The position numbers and the translations under genes are program-made. Under the pieces are notes generated by a model. It saw only the letters and a program-made list of their open reading frames with translations, ran no database searches and was not told the origin of the DNA. Shown here piece after piece: positions 54,773 through 63,040 of a DNA stretch of 64,000 nucleotides. The stretch's first letter is position 1. The number at the start of each line of letters is the position of its first letter. Source of the DNA: Methylobacterium sp. Leaf91 (lineage in GTDB: Bacteria > Pseudomonadota > Alphaproteobacteria > Rhizobiales > Beijerinckiaceae). Where the stretch lies: the NCBI RefSeq assembly GCF_001422815.1, contig NZ_LMMP01000050.1, positions 124,113-188,112 of the forward strand. Reading direction: 5' to 3'.

Positions 54773-56065
54773 TCACACGATGACCGGCATCTCCGCCATC
54801 TCGCCGATGCCGAAGACGCGCTTGTAGCGGGCGACCTCGTCGGCGGGGCCGATGGCCTTGGACGGGTTGTCGGAGATCTTCACGGTCGGCCGGCCGTTGG
54901 CGGCGATGACCTTGCAGACGATGGAGATCGGATCGAGCCCGTGATCGGGCACCAGCCCGCGGAAATCGTTGGTGAGCAGGGTGCCCCAGCCGTAGCCGAT
55001 GCGCATCCGCCCGTGGAAATGCGCGTGGATCGCCTCGATCGTCTCGATATCCAGCCCATCCGAGAAGATCGCGAGCTTGGAGGCCGGATCGCAGCCGCGC
55101 GATGCCCACCAGGCGATGGCTTCCTCGCCGCCCTCGATCGGGTCCTTCGAATCGATGCGGATCCCGGTCCAGGCCGTCATCCATTCGGGCGCATGGGCCA
55201 GGAAACCGGTGGTGCCGTAGGTGTCCGGCAACATCACCAGCAGGTTGCCGGCGTAATCCTGCTGCCAGTCGCGCAGCACGTCGTAGGGCGCCTGGGCCAG
55301 GGCCTCGTCGTCCTCGGCGAGGGCCGAGTAGACCATCGGCAGTTCATGGGCGTTGGTGCCCACCGCCTCGACCTCGCGGCGCATGGCGATGAGACAGTTC
55401 GACGTGCCGAGGAAGGCCTCGCCGAGGCCCTCGCGCATCGCCTCGACGCACCAATCCTGCCACAGGAAACCGTGGCGGCGTCGAGTGCCGAAATCGGCGA
55501 TGGAGAGGCCCGGCAGGCATTTCAGCCGCTCGATCTTCTCCCAGACCCTCGTCATCGCCCGCGCGTAGAGGATCTGCAGCTCGAACTTGCCGAGCCCGCG
55601 CAGAACCCCACGCGAGCGCAGCTCGTTGAGGATGGCCAGCGCCGGCACCTCCCACATCGTGGTCTCGATCCAGGGACCGTGGAAGGTGAGAACGTATTGT
55701 CCGTCGCGCGCCTCGAGTTCGTATTCCGGCAGGCGGAAGCCTTCGAGCCAATCCATGTAATCGGCCGAGAACATCTGGCGGTTGCCGTAGAAGGTGTTGC
55801 CGCGCAGCCAGGTCGATTCCCCCCGGCTCAGGCGAACGGTGCGGGCGTGATCGAGCTGCTCGCGCAATTCCCCCACATCGACGAAATCGGCGATGCGGAC
55901 GGAGCGGCTGCGGTTCTGGATGCCGAAGGTCACGTCGGCGTCGCGATGGCGGCGAAAGATCGTCTGCGCCATCAGGAGCTTGTAGAAATCGGTATCGAGC
56001 AGCGACCGGATGATCGGGTCGATCTTGAAATTGTGGTTGTAAACCCGCGTCGCGAGATCGAGCAT
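54773..56065 (-). CDS. pncB: Nicotinate phosphoribosyltransferase
   Basis: This 430-residue NAD-salvage enzyme makes nicotinate mononucleotide from nicotinate and PRPP. Signatures are IRSLLDTDFYKLLMAQTIFR near the N-terminus, IADFGTRRRHGFLWQDWCVE, the His-containing DTYGTTGFLAHAP phosphoribosyl region, SDGLDIETIEAIHAHFHGRM and FRGLVPDHGLDPISIVCKVI. It is convergent with rsr (66 bases apart) and there is no sign that the two work together. Confidence 0.95.
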   Translation of the reverse strand: MLDLATRVYNHNFKIDPIIRSLLDTDFYKLLMAQTIFRRHRDADVTFGIQNRSRSVRIADFVDVGELREQLDHARTVRLSRGESTWLRGNTFYGNRQMFSADYMDWLEGFRLPEYELEARDGQYVLTFHGPWIETTMWEVPALAILNELRSRGVLRGLGKFELQILYARAMTRVWEKIERLKCLPGLSIADFGTRRRHGFLWQDWCVEAMREGLGEAFLGTSNCLIAMRREVEAVGTNAHELPMVYSALAEDDEALAQAPYDVLRDWQQDYAGNLLVMLPDTYGTTGFLAHAPEWMTAWTGIRIDSKDPIEGGEEAIAWWASRGCDPASKLAIFSDGLDIETIEAIHAHFHGRMRIGYGWGTLLTNDFRGLVPDHGLDPISIVCKVIAANGRPTVKISDNPSKAIGPADEVARYKRVFGIGEMAEMPVIV

Positions 56066-56234
56066 GGTCGGGAGGGATCCGGCGCGGGACCCGGGCGCCC
56101 GCTCGCCGGCGAAGAGCGCACGGGCCTCGGGCGCGAGTCAATCGTTCACCCGGTGATTGGCGGGGACCTGATGGCGACTGGACGGTTCGGCCCGTCGCGT
56201 TTATTCGCAGACGGGTGAGGTGAATCGCGGGTCT

Positions 56235-56378
56235 CTCTCCCCCTTGTGGGGAGAGGTCAGGGGTGGGGGTGGCTCCGCCAGCCTCCACCGGCTGAGGGTC
56301 GCCCAACCACCCCCACCTCCAACTCCTCCCCACAGGCTCGACGGATCTCGGGCAGGCCCGAGATTCGCTGGGGAGGAG
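56235..56378. repeat. Composite palindromic intergenic repeat
   Basis: Within the 418-base gap upstream of pncB are three nested palindromes: hairpin CTCTCCCC/GGGGAGAG (56235-56255), GGTGGGGGTGG with CCACCCCCACC (56262-56272 with 56307-56317) and CTCCTCCCC with GGGGAGGAG (56323-56331 with 56370-56378). The last encloses the perfect ATCTCGGGC/GCCCGAGAT hairpin (56345-56364). Style and base content match the repeat inside urea carboxylase, so it is a second copy-type of a dispersed REP-like family. No gene lies in the rest of the gap. Confidence 0.75.
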
Positions 56379-56483
56379 GGTCCCGCGCGCAGTCTCGCGG
56401 CAGAGGGAGGCGTACGGTGGAAAACGCAGAAGGGCGGCCACCCGGCTTCGGATGACCGCCCCACTGTCCGTCCCATCAAAAAA

Positions 56484-56987
56484 TCAGGCGAGATCGACCT
56501 TCTTGGTCTCGGTCTTGGGCGATTCGCCGGTGAGGGCGGCCTTCACGTAGCCGTAGATGTGCAGGGCCGTGGCGTTGGGGCTGTCCCAATACTCGCCCTT
56601 CTCCGGGTGGATGCGGATGAGTGCGACTTCCGGGTCGTCCTTGCCGTTGGGGAACCAGGTCTTCATGCTCTCGCTCCATTTCTCGTCGACGAGGGCCTGA
56701 TCGGTGACGATCTCGGCCTTGCCGGCGATGGAGACGTAGGTCTGGCTCGACGGGTCGGAATAGGCGAGGTTGACCTGGTTGTCCTTGCTGATCTCAGCGG
56801 TCTTGGGCGAGTGCAGCTTGGTGAAGAACCAGATGTCGCCGTTCTCGTCGGTATCCTGGCTCCACATCGGGCGGCTGTAGAGCTTCCCGTCCTGATCCGC
56901 CGTGGTCATCATCGCGACCTTGATGTCCTTGACGAGTTCGAACAGCTTCTTCGCGCCCTCGTGGTCGCGGTGGTTGCCTTGATGCAT
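56484..56987 (-). CDS. PPOX-fold general stress protein 26 type
   Basis: This 167-residue protein has the split-barrel flavin-binding fold: VKDIKVAMMTTADQDGKLYS, RPMWSQDTDENGDIWFFTKL, and ESMKTWFPNGKDDPEVALIR near residues 112-131, all typical of general stress protein 26. The cofactor (FMN or F420) and substrate are unknown. The ATG at 56987 has CAGGAG upstream. It lies 66 residues shorter than a longer frame extending to 57065, which has no ribosome site. The gene is alone between the repeat and a small plus-strand gene. Confidence 0.85.
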   Translation of the reverse strand: MHQGNHRDHEGAKKLFELVKDIKVAMMTTADQDGKLYSRPMWSQDTDENGDIWFFTKLHSPKTAEISKDNQVNLAYSDPSSQTYVSIAGKAEIVTDQALVDEKWSESMKTWFPNGKDDPEVALIRIHPEKGEYWDSPNATALHIYGYVKAALTGESPKTETKKVDLA

Positions 56988-57117
56988 GAAACGGGTCTCC
57001 TGAAGATCTGTCGTCCGTCTCAGGGCACGGCTTTCCCGGTCGCGGGCCGGCCCTGAAGGCTGCACTCACAACGGGCCAGGGCTCGCTTGGTTCAGCACCG
57101 TTCGGAGAAGAGGAAGA

Positions 57118-57423
57118 ATGTCTTTGCCCGTCCCGATCCGGGGAATCCTCAACCTGCTCCTGGGTGCGGCCTGCTCCCTTCCCCTCCTCACCGCGCCCGT
57201 CGCGGCGCAAGTACGCTTCGGTCCCGGTGTGCGGATCGGCGGCCACGATTTCTCGAACCGGCGCTACGGCAGCGTCCATATCCAGCGGGTGAAGCGTCTC
57301 CCCGGCCCGCCCGGATGCCGCCATCTCCGCAACGGGATGTATCGGCGCGGCGACGGGTCGGTGGTCAGGGGCCCGATGGAGCGGTGCAACCTCATCGCCA
57401 TCCCGCCCGAGCGCCGCCGCTGA
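57118..57423 (+). CDS. Small secreted protein of unknown function
   Basis: This 101-residue protein has a signal peptide (IRGILNLLLGAACSLPLLTA, cleavage near VAA-QVR) and a basic mature domain with two Cys in PGPPGCRHLRNGMYRRGDGS and GPMERCNLIAIPPERRR. The pattern resembles small Arg-rich exported proteins in Alphaproteobacteria, with no known activity. GAGAAGAGGAAGA precedes the ATG. It is 124 bases upstream of the mrp-like gene on the same strand; co-transcription is possible. Confidence 0.75.
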   Translation: MSLPVPIRGILNLLLGAACSLPLLTAPVAAQVRFGPGVRIGGHDFSNRRYGSVHIQRVKRLPGPPGCRHLRNGMYRRGDGSVVRGPMERCNLIAIPPERRR

Positions 57424-57547
57424 AGCCGCCCGCTCCGTGCATATCGGCGGGGTGAGACCGCAACGGGTCTGGCGTTCTGATTGCCGTCGGTTACATGCAG
57501 GGTAACGTTCGGGCCGCCCGCCCATTAGTCTTGCCTGGAGAAACATC

Positions 57548-58684
57548 TTGGCCATCACTCGCGACGACGTGCTCAAGGCGCTATCCGCCGTCACCGTCGA
57601 TGCCGGCGGGACCACGCTGCCCGCATCGGGCCGCCTGTCCCAGGTGGTGGTCGACCCCACCAACCGGGTCATGTTCTCGATCCTGATCGACCCGAGCGAG
57701 GCTGAGCGTTTCGAGCCGGTCCGGCGCAAGGCCGAGGGCACCGTCCTGGCCATGGCGGGCGTCTCCGGCGTATTCGCGAGCCTGACCTCGGAGCGCGGCC
57801 CGAACCAGCCCGCCCCTCCGACCCAGGCCGCGGCACCGCAACCGCCTCAGCCGGGACGACCCGCCCCTCCCCGCACCGGCCCTGCGCTGCCGGGCGTGCG
57901 CCACATCGTGGCGGTCGCCTCCGGCAAGGGCGGCGTCGGTAAGTCCACCACCGCCTGCAACCTCGCCCTCGCTCTTTCAGCGCAGGGGCTGAAGGTCGGG
58001 CTGCTCGATGCCGATATCTACGGCCCCTCGGTGCCCAAGCTGTTCGGCCTGTCCGGCAAGCCGAAGGTGATCGAGGAGCGCCTGCTCGCGCCGATGGACG
58101 GCTACGGCATCAAGGTCATGTCCATCGGCTTCCTGATCGAGCCCGAGACGGCGATGATCTGGCGCGGCCCGATGGTGCAGTCGGCCATCACCCAGATGCT
58201 GCGCGAGGTCGCCTGGGGCGAGCTCGACATCCTCGTGGTCGACATGCCGCCCGGTACCGGCGACGCCCAGCTCACCATGGCCCAGGCGACGCCGCTTTCC
58301 GGGGCCGTCATCGTGTCGACGCCGCAGGATCTCGCGCTGATCGACGCGCGGCGCGGGGTGACGATGTTCCGCAAGGTCTCGGTGCCGATCCTCGGCGTCA
58401 TCGAGAACATGGCGACCTTCATCTGCCCGAATTGCGGCCATGCCTCGCACATCTTCGGCCATGGCGGCGCCCGCGAAGAGGCGGCGCGGCTCGACGTGCC
58501 GTTCCTCGGCGAGGTCCCGCTCGACATGACCATCCGCGAGACCTCCGATTCCGGCCGTCCCGTGGTGGCGGTGGACCCGGACGGGCCGCACGCGAAGGTC
58601 TATCGCGGCATCGCCGCGCAGCTCTGGGCCAACCTCACCGGCGGGCCCGCGCCCCGCGCTGCGCCGCGCATCGTCATCGAATAA
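57548..58684 (+). CDS. apbC: Mrp/NBP35-type iron-sulfur cluster carrier ATPase
   Basis: This 378-residue protein has an N-terminal MIP18/DUF59 domain (1-80), a Pro/Ala-rich linker (85-115) and a deviant Walker P-loop ATPase domain (SGKGGVGKST, 125-134). The domain also has DADIYGPSVPKLFGL, LVVDMPPGTGDAQLTMAQ and the Fe-S-binding CxxC in FICPNCGHASHIF (about 293-296). ApbC/Mrp proteins carry [4Fe-4S] clusters to target enzymes. Translation must start at TTG (57548): no ATG or GTG fits, and GGAGAAACATC sits just upstream. Confidence 0.93.
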   Translation: MAITRDDVLKALSAVTVDAGGTTLPASGRLSQVVVDPTNRVMFSILIDPSEAERFEPVRRKAEGTVLAMAGVSGVFASLTSERGPNQPAPPTQAAAPQPPQPGRPAPPRTGPALPGVRHIVAVASGKGGVGKSTTACNLALALSAQGLKVGLLDADIYGPSVPKLFGLSGKPKVIEERLLAPMDGYGIKVMSIGFLIEPETAMIWRGPMVQSAITQMLREVAWGELDILVVDMPPGTGDAQLTMAQATPLSGAVIVSTPQDLALIDARRGVTMFRKVSVPILGVIENMATFICPNCGHASHIFGHGGAREEAARLDVPFLGEVPLDMTIRETSDSGRPVVAVDPDGPHAKVYRGIAAQLWANLTGGPAPRAAPRIVIE

Positions 58685-58689
58685 CCCCG

Positions 58690-59304
58690 ATGGAGCCCGT
58701 GCTCGGCGTGATCCTGGCCGGCGGTCTGTCCCGCCGGATGGGCGGCGGCGACAAGCCGCTGAGAATTCTGGCGGGCCGCAGCCTGCTCGACCGGGTGGTT
58801 GAGCGGTTCGCGCCGCAATGCGGTCTCGGCATCGTCCTCAACGCCAATGGTGACCCGGCCCGGTTCGCGGAATTCCCCGGCCCGGTCGTGCCGGACGGGG
58901 TGCCCGACCATCCAGGGCCGCTCGCGGGAATCCTCGCCGCCCTCGACCACGCGGCCGCGCGCCACCCCTCCGCTACCCATGTCGCCAGCGTCACGGGCGA
59001 TGCGCCGTTCCTGCCCCTCGACTTGGTGGACCGCCTCCGGACCGGGCTGTCCGGCTCCTCCATCGCCATGGCCTCATCGGCCGGGCGGGAGCATTTCACC
59101 GTGGCGCTCTGGGCCGTGTCCCTGCGCGAGGATCTTCGGACGGCCCTGGTGGAACGCGGCGAGCGGCGCGTCCGCGCGTTCCTCCGCCGCCACAATGCCC
59201 TGGCCGTCGACTGGCCGGCGGAACCGCTCGACCCATTCCTGAACATCAACACGCCGGAGGATCTGGCGCTGGCGGAAACGCTGGTTCGTCAGGCCGATCG
59301 GTGA
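58690..59304 (+). CDS. mobA: Molybdenum cofactor guanylyltransferase
   Basis: This 204-residue enzyme transfers GMP to molybdopterin to form the MGD cofactor. The nucleotide-binding motif GVILAGGLSRRMGGGDKPL lies at residues 6-24. The metal/substrate motifs are PDGVPDHPGPLAGILAALDH and VTGDAPFLPLDLVDRL. Other regions (VALWAVSLREDLRTALVERG, FLNINTPEDLALAE) match the family. It follows the apbC gene after 5 bases and is probably in its operon. Confidence 0.92.
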   Translation: MEPVLGVILAGGLSRRMGGGDKPLRILAGRSLLDRVVERFAPQCGLGIVLNANGDPARFAEFPGPVVPDGVPDHPGPLAGILAALDHAAARHPSATHVASVTGDAPFLPLDLVDRLRTGLSGSSIAMASSAGREHFTVALWAVSLREDLRTALVERGERRVRAFLRRHNALAVDWPAEPLDPFLNINTPEDLALAETLVRQADR

Positions 59305-59307
59305 CCG

Positions 59308-60396
59308 CTACAGAGAAGATGCGGGAAACCCGACCTGCGTCGGCTCGTAGCCCAGCATTCCGCCATGCGCGCAGACGGCTTGCGTGATGGCGATGCGCCC
59401 GGTCTCGTCGAGGCGTGCGACGCCTGTTTCTAGGTGACGGCGCCAGGAGGGACCTCGGTTCCACGCCTCGACCCAGGAGGCTGCCAGGGCAACGGGCTGG
59501 TTCCTGGCCAGGGCCGCGATCAGGAAGCCTGCCTGAGTTAGGTCCTTCGCTTGTTTCTCACGCTCGGTCCGCTCGTTCGCCACGATGAGTTTGTGAACGG
59601 CGTAGCGCTCTGGAGCAGGCACCGTGACGGAGATCCCGCCGGCATGGAGCAGCGTCGAGCGGACCGGGTCTCTGATGAGGAAATCGAGATAGCGAAGCGG
59701 CTGGGCGCTGACACCGCCGAGGGCCGGCATCGGGACGAGCGCGCCGGTCAGATCGTCCGAGCCACGGTTCGACACGAGAAACTCCACCCGAAACCCATCG
59801 GCGTTCGCGAAAGCGCTCGTGTAGTCCGGCCGCGACAGGTTCGGCACCGGACGGAAGCTCGCATCTACGGCCTGAAGTTCCTCGTGAACGGGAGGCATGC
59901 TCTCTCCGATCGCGACCGAGATGCCGTAATCCTGTGCGAGATCGATGTCGCCGGTCCTGAGCGCTCTCATCGGGCGCTCCCCGACGAGGCCCGGATAGGT
60001 CTGGAACGCCACCGTGCCCACCAGGACCCCACGCAGCCGAAAGAAGCCTGCCTGTGCCAGACGTTCGACGACCCGGCCCGTCAGGGCGTCCGCGGTCGGA
60101 AACCCGGCGCTCCGCAACATGCGAACCGCGTCGATACGGGTGCGGTAATCGACCCGCTGGCGGTCATGGGCCTCGACCCGCCGCGTGGTCTCGGAATCCG
60201 CTACGGTGCCGACATAGCGGTTGGACTTCGTGCCGGTGGCGGCATCGTAGCCCTGATAGTACCAGTATTCGCGTGCCTTGATGGTGCGCCTGATGAACTT
60301 GCCGTTCTCGGGAAAGTCGCGGTCGAACTCCGCATCGGCGCAGCGCTGATTGAGATCGGCGAAGACCGTCTGCGCGGCGGCATCGATGGACGGCAT
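59308..60396 (-). CDS. GSU2403-family nucleotidyltransferase-fold protein
   Basis: This 362-residue protein has an N-terminal helical region (1-110) with GKFIRRTIKAREYWYYQGY and a nucleotidyltransferase-like core around RALRTGDIDLAQDYGISVAI. Its Asp-x-Asp motif (DID) could bind metal. PQPLRYLDFLIRDP-like and PAPERYAVHKLIVANERTER stretches complete the fold. The family matches proteins of unknown role, often near toxin-antitoxin-like or stress genes. The substrate is unknown. It is convergent with mobA (3 bases between stops) and upstream of the ppi-coaD-gyrA block. Confidence 0.75.
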   Translation of the reverse strand: MPSIDAAAQTVFADLNQRCADAEFDRDFPENGKFIRRTIKAREYWYYQGYDAATGTKSNRYVGTVADSETTRRVEAHDRQRVDYRTRIDAVRMLRSAGFPTADALTGRVVERLAQAGFFRLRGVLVGTVAFQTYPGLVGERPMRALRTGDIDLAQDYGISVAIGESMPPVHEELQAVDASFRPVPNLSRPDYTSAFANADGFRVEFLVSNRGSDDLTGALVPMPALGGVSAQPLRYLDFLIRDPVRSTLLHAGGISVTVPAPERYAVHKLIVANERTEREKQAKDLTQAGFLIAALARNQPVALAASWVEAWNRGPSWRRHLETGVARLDETGRIAITQAVCAHGGMLGYEPTQVGFPASSL

Positions 60397-60466
60397 GGCT
60401 CGTACCCGCGTTACAGGAAAATCGCCGTTTTCATGTAACGCGCGGAGCTGGGCCTCACAAACGAGA

Positions 60467-60501
60467 AAGGGCGTCCGCGCGGGTCACGTGCGGACGCCCT
60501 T
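60467..60501 (-). terminator. Intrinsic terminator downstream of the cyclophilin operon
   Basis: A perfect 12-bp stem AAGGGCGTCCGC/GCGGACGCCCTT encloses an 11-base G/C-rich loop. It lies 21 bases after the cyclophilin stop and has T-runs on both sides, so it may serve both strands. Confidence 0.88.
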
Positions 60502-60522
60502 TTCATCGACGGATCGACCGGT

Positions 60523-60981
60523 TCAGGCGGTGCCGACCGTGGCCTTGACGATCTTGTCCGGCGAGCGGGGCGGCTCGCCCTTGTTGAGGCTGTCCACCAC
60601 GTCCATGCCTTCGGTCACCTTGCCCCAGACCGTGTACTGCTTGTCGAGGAAGCGGGCATCGCCGAAGCAGAGGAAGAACTGCGAATTGGCCGAATGCGGG
60701 AAGTTGGTGCGGGCCATGGAGCAAGTGCCGCGCACATGCGGCTCGTCGTTGAACTCGGCCTTCAGGTCCGGCAGGTCGGAACCGCCCGAGCCGGTGCCCG
60801 TCGGGTCGCCGGTCTGGGCCATGAACCCGTCGATGACGCGGTGGAACGGCACGCCGTCGTAGAATCCCTGTCCCGCCAGCGTCTTGAGACGCTCGACATG
60901 GTTGGGGGCGAGATCCGGGCGCAGCCCGATGACGACGCGGCCCTTGGTGGTTTCGAGGATGAGGGTTTCGGTATCGGCCAT
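60523..60981 (-). CDS. Peptidyl-prolyl cis-trans isomerase, cyclophilin type (cytoplasmic)
   Basis: This 152-residue cyclophilin has the family core GVPFHRVIDGFMAQTGDPTG, GSGGSDLPDLKAEFNDEPHV and SQFFLCFGDARFLDKQYTVW. No signal peptide is present, so it acts in the cytoplasm. It is a paralogue of the exported cyclophilin encoded 0.5 kb upstream in the same operon, separated by a small secreted-protein gene. Cyclophilins speed proline isomerisation in folding proteins. Confidence 0.94.
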   Translation of the reverse strand: MADTETLILETTKGRVVIGLRPDLAPNHVERLKTLAGQGFYDGVPFHRVIDGFMAQTGDPTGTGSGGSDLPDLKAEFNDEPHVRGTCSMARTNFPHSANSQFFLCFGDARFLDKQYTVWGKVTEGMDVVDSLNKGEPPRSPDKIVKATVGTA

Positions 60982-60985
60982 GGGG

Positions 60986-61486
60986 TCAGACTCCTTGTCC
61001 CTGGGGACCTTGGTAGATGAATCGCAGGGCGATCGGGCGCCCCGCGATGGCGGCGCCGAGCGCCGGCGTGATCGCGACCGGCGTGCAGCGCCGGATCGCG
61101 TCGAGGGTCGAGCGGGTCAGGATATCCCTGCCGCGCTGATCGGCATTCTGCATCGAGAAGGTGATGCGAGGCTCGCCGATGACGGACCCGTCGCGGCGGA
61201 GCGCGAAACGGGCGGTGATCTCGGTACGCGGGAAGCCGGCGAGGCCCTGCGGTATCTCCCAGCAGGCAGCCAGCCTCGGATACAGATCCTTCAGCGTGTC
61301 GGCCGGATTCACGGCGATGCCACCCTCCGGCACCTGCACGGTGGAGCGCAGAGACTCGGGCAGCGCCAGGGGCAGGCCGGACGCTGCCAGGGCGGCTCCT
61401 GCAAAAGCCGCCGCGAACGGGATGGCGACCGCCGACGCGACGACGGCGAGGCGCGTCGGGCGCCTCACTGTCGCGCCTCCGCTCAT
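60986..61486 (-). CDS. Secreted protein of unknown function (TonB-C-like)
   Basis: This 166-residue protein has an N-terminal basic segment and hydrophobic stretch (AVVASAVAIPFAAAFAGAAL) that acts as a signal peptide or membrane anchor. The mature part has LYPRLAACWEIPQGL, then TEITARFALRRDGSVIGEPR and TRSTLDAIRRCTPVAI, a layout reminiscent of TonB C-terminal-like energy-transducer folds. The two Cys may form a disulphide. Its start overlaps the stop of the exported cyclophilin (ATGA) and its stop is 4 bases from the cytoplasmic one, so it belongs to that operon. Confidence 0.72.
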   Translation of the reverse strand: MSGGATVRRPTRLAVVASAVAIPFAAAFAGAALAASGLPLALPESLRSTVQVPEGGIAVNPADTLKDLYPRLAACWEIPQGLAGFPRTEITARFALRRDGSVIGEPRITFSMQNADQRGRDILTRSTLDAIRRCTPVAITPALGAAIAGRPIALRFIYQGPQGQGV

Positions 61487-62049
61487 TTCGCGCCTTGGGC
61501 CATCTGCATCTTCACGATCTTGTCGGGGTTTTGGACTGCGCCGCCCGGAGCGCCCGCGGCGGCCTTCTTGATCTTGTCGACGACCTCCATGCCCGAGGAG
61601 ACGAGCCCGATAACGGTGTACTGCCCGTTCAGGAACGGTGCATCGCCGAGGCAGATGAAGAACTGCGAGTTCGCCGAGTTCGGATCCGACGAGCGGGCCA
61701 TGCCGAGCGTGCCGCGCCGGAACGGCGATTGCGAGAATTCGGCGGGGATGTTCGGCAGGGACGAACCGCCGGTGCCGTTGCCCTTCGGGTCGCCGGTCTG
61801 GGCCATGAACCCGTCCATGACGCGATGGAACTTCAGCCCGTCATAGAAGCCCTTCTTGATGAGGGTCTTGAGCTGGGCCACGTGCTGCGGCGCGAGATCG
61901 GGGCGCAGCTCGATGGTGACGCGGCCATCCTTGGTGTCGAGATAGACCGTGTTGTCGTCGGCGGCCCGTGCCACGGGCGCGAACCCGATCATGGCGGCGA
62001 GGGCCAGGGACAGGAAGGCGGTCCGCCGATGGAGGGTCCGATGAGTCAT
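61483..62049 (-). CDS. Peptidyl-prolyl cis-trans isomerase, cyclophilin type (exported)
   Basis: This 188-residue cyclophilin has a signal peptide (RTAFLSLALAAMIGFAPVAR, cleavage near ARA-ADD) and the cyclophilin core GLKFHRVMDGFMAQTGDPKG, GTGGSSLPNIPAEFSQSPFR and SQFFICLGDAPFLNGQYTVI. It should act in the periplasm on outer-membrane and secreted proteins. The start codon is at 62049, 44 bases downstream of the coaD stop. It is a paralogue of the cytoplasmic protein at 60523-60981. Confidence 0.94.
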   Translation of the reverse strand: MTHRTLHRRTAFLSLALAAMIGFAPVARAADDNTVYLDTKDGRVTIELRPDLAPQHVAQLKTLIKKGFYDGLKFHRVMDGFMAQTGDPKGNGTGGSSLPNIPAEFSQSPFRRGTLGMARSSDPNSANSQFFICLGDAPFLNGQYTVIGLVSSGMEVVDKIKKAAAGAPGGAVQNPDKIVKMQMAQGAK

Positions 62050-62093
62050 GAGGGGGCGGTCTCCGGTCCGTTGAAAGAGGGGGATGGAAGGGA

Positions 62094-62594
62094 TCAGGCT
62101 TGCGTGAAGCGCGCGGCGAGCCGTTCCGCCACGAGGGGAGGAACGAAGGGCGAGACATCGCCGCCCATGGCCGCGATCTGGCGCACCAGGGTGGCGGTGA
62201 TCGGCCGAACGCCGGTGGAGGCGGGCAGGAACACGGTCTGCACCTCCGGCGCCATGGCGCCGTTCATGCCGGCGAGTTGCATCTCGTAGTCGAGATCCGT
62301 GCCGTCGCGCAGGCCGCGGATGAAGATGCTGGCGCCCGAGCGCCGTGCGGCCGACACCGCCAGATCGTCGAAGGTGACGATGTCGAGGCTGGCGCCTTCG
62401 GCCTCCGCCAGGGGGGCGCAGGTCGCCCGCAGCAGATCCGCGCGTTCCTCGGGCGAGAACATGGGGGCCTTGCCCGGATGCACGCCGATGGCGATCACCA
62501 GGTGCTGCACGAGCCGGCATGCCTGACGGATGACGTCGAGGTGTCCGTTCGTGACCGGATCGAAAGAGCCAGCGTAGAGCGCGGTGCGGATCAT
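62094..62594 (-). CDS. coaD: Phosphopantetheine adenylyltransferase
   Basis: This 166-residue enzyme makes dephospho-CoA from phosphopantetheine and ATP. Signatures are the nucleotidylyltransferase motif AGSFDPVTNGHLDVI near the N-terminus (residues 8-22), IFIRGLRDGTDLDYEMQLAG and the C-terminal stretch MGGDVSPFVPPLVAERLAAR. Length is normal for the family (about 160-170). The ATG at 62594 gives MIRTALYAGSFDPV. It lies between gyrA and the cyclophilin genes on one strand. Confidence 0.95.
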   Translation of the reverse strand: MIRTALYAGSFDPVTNGHLDVIRQACRLVQHLVIAIGVHPGKAPMFSPEERADLLRATCAPLAEAEGASLDIVTFDDLAVSAARRSGASIFIRGLRDGTDLDYEMQLAGMNGAMAPEVQTVFLPASTGVRPITATLVRQIAAMGGDVSPFVPPLVAERLAARFTQA

Positions 62595-63040
62595 CACCGG
62601 TGGGCGTAGAGCATTTCGCCTCGAAACGGAACCGCCCGCGACCAGCCCGGCCCGATGGCGAATCCTCCCCGTAATGGACCGGCGCACGAAAAAGGGCGGA
62701 TGCCCCGATGGAGCGCCCGCCCGAAGTTTCGGTCTTCGAAGTCTGGTCGACGACGTCCGGCTTATGGATTCGCCAAGCGAAGTGCCGGAACGTCAGAGCC
62801 TTTTCGCAACTCCACGCTGCGCCGAACGTCTCGTTCGGTCCGGCGCGGATCGTGGAGCGATATCTCTCTGAAGCTGAACTTATCGATGCATCGCGGCGCC
62901 GGATATGACTTGGCTGCAACACCGAAGATCAGTGACCGAAACGAGAATGCCGGCCAAGTCTTGCGACTCGACCGGCATTCCCCGCGACAATGTTCAGACT
63001 GGTCTCGAACGATTCCAGACCGGCCTGAACAGGGCCGTCT
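62595..63040. other. 446-base region between gyrA and coaD with two inverted repeats
   Basis: No convincing gene is present. Downstream of the gyrA stop are two hairpin-forming repeats: GTTCAG..GGTCT paired with AGACC..CTGAAC (62992-63030) and AATGCCGG paired with CCGGCATT (62946-62979). Either could terminate gyrA, though T-tails are weak. The rest is probable promoter DNA for coaD. Confidence 0.5.

Noticed and set aside
59308..60396. Abi-type or MNT/HEPN toxin-antitoxin module
   Set aside because: Only the nucleotidyltransferase-fold gene is present; no partner toxin or HEPN gene lies next to it.
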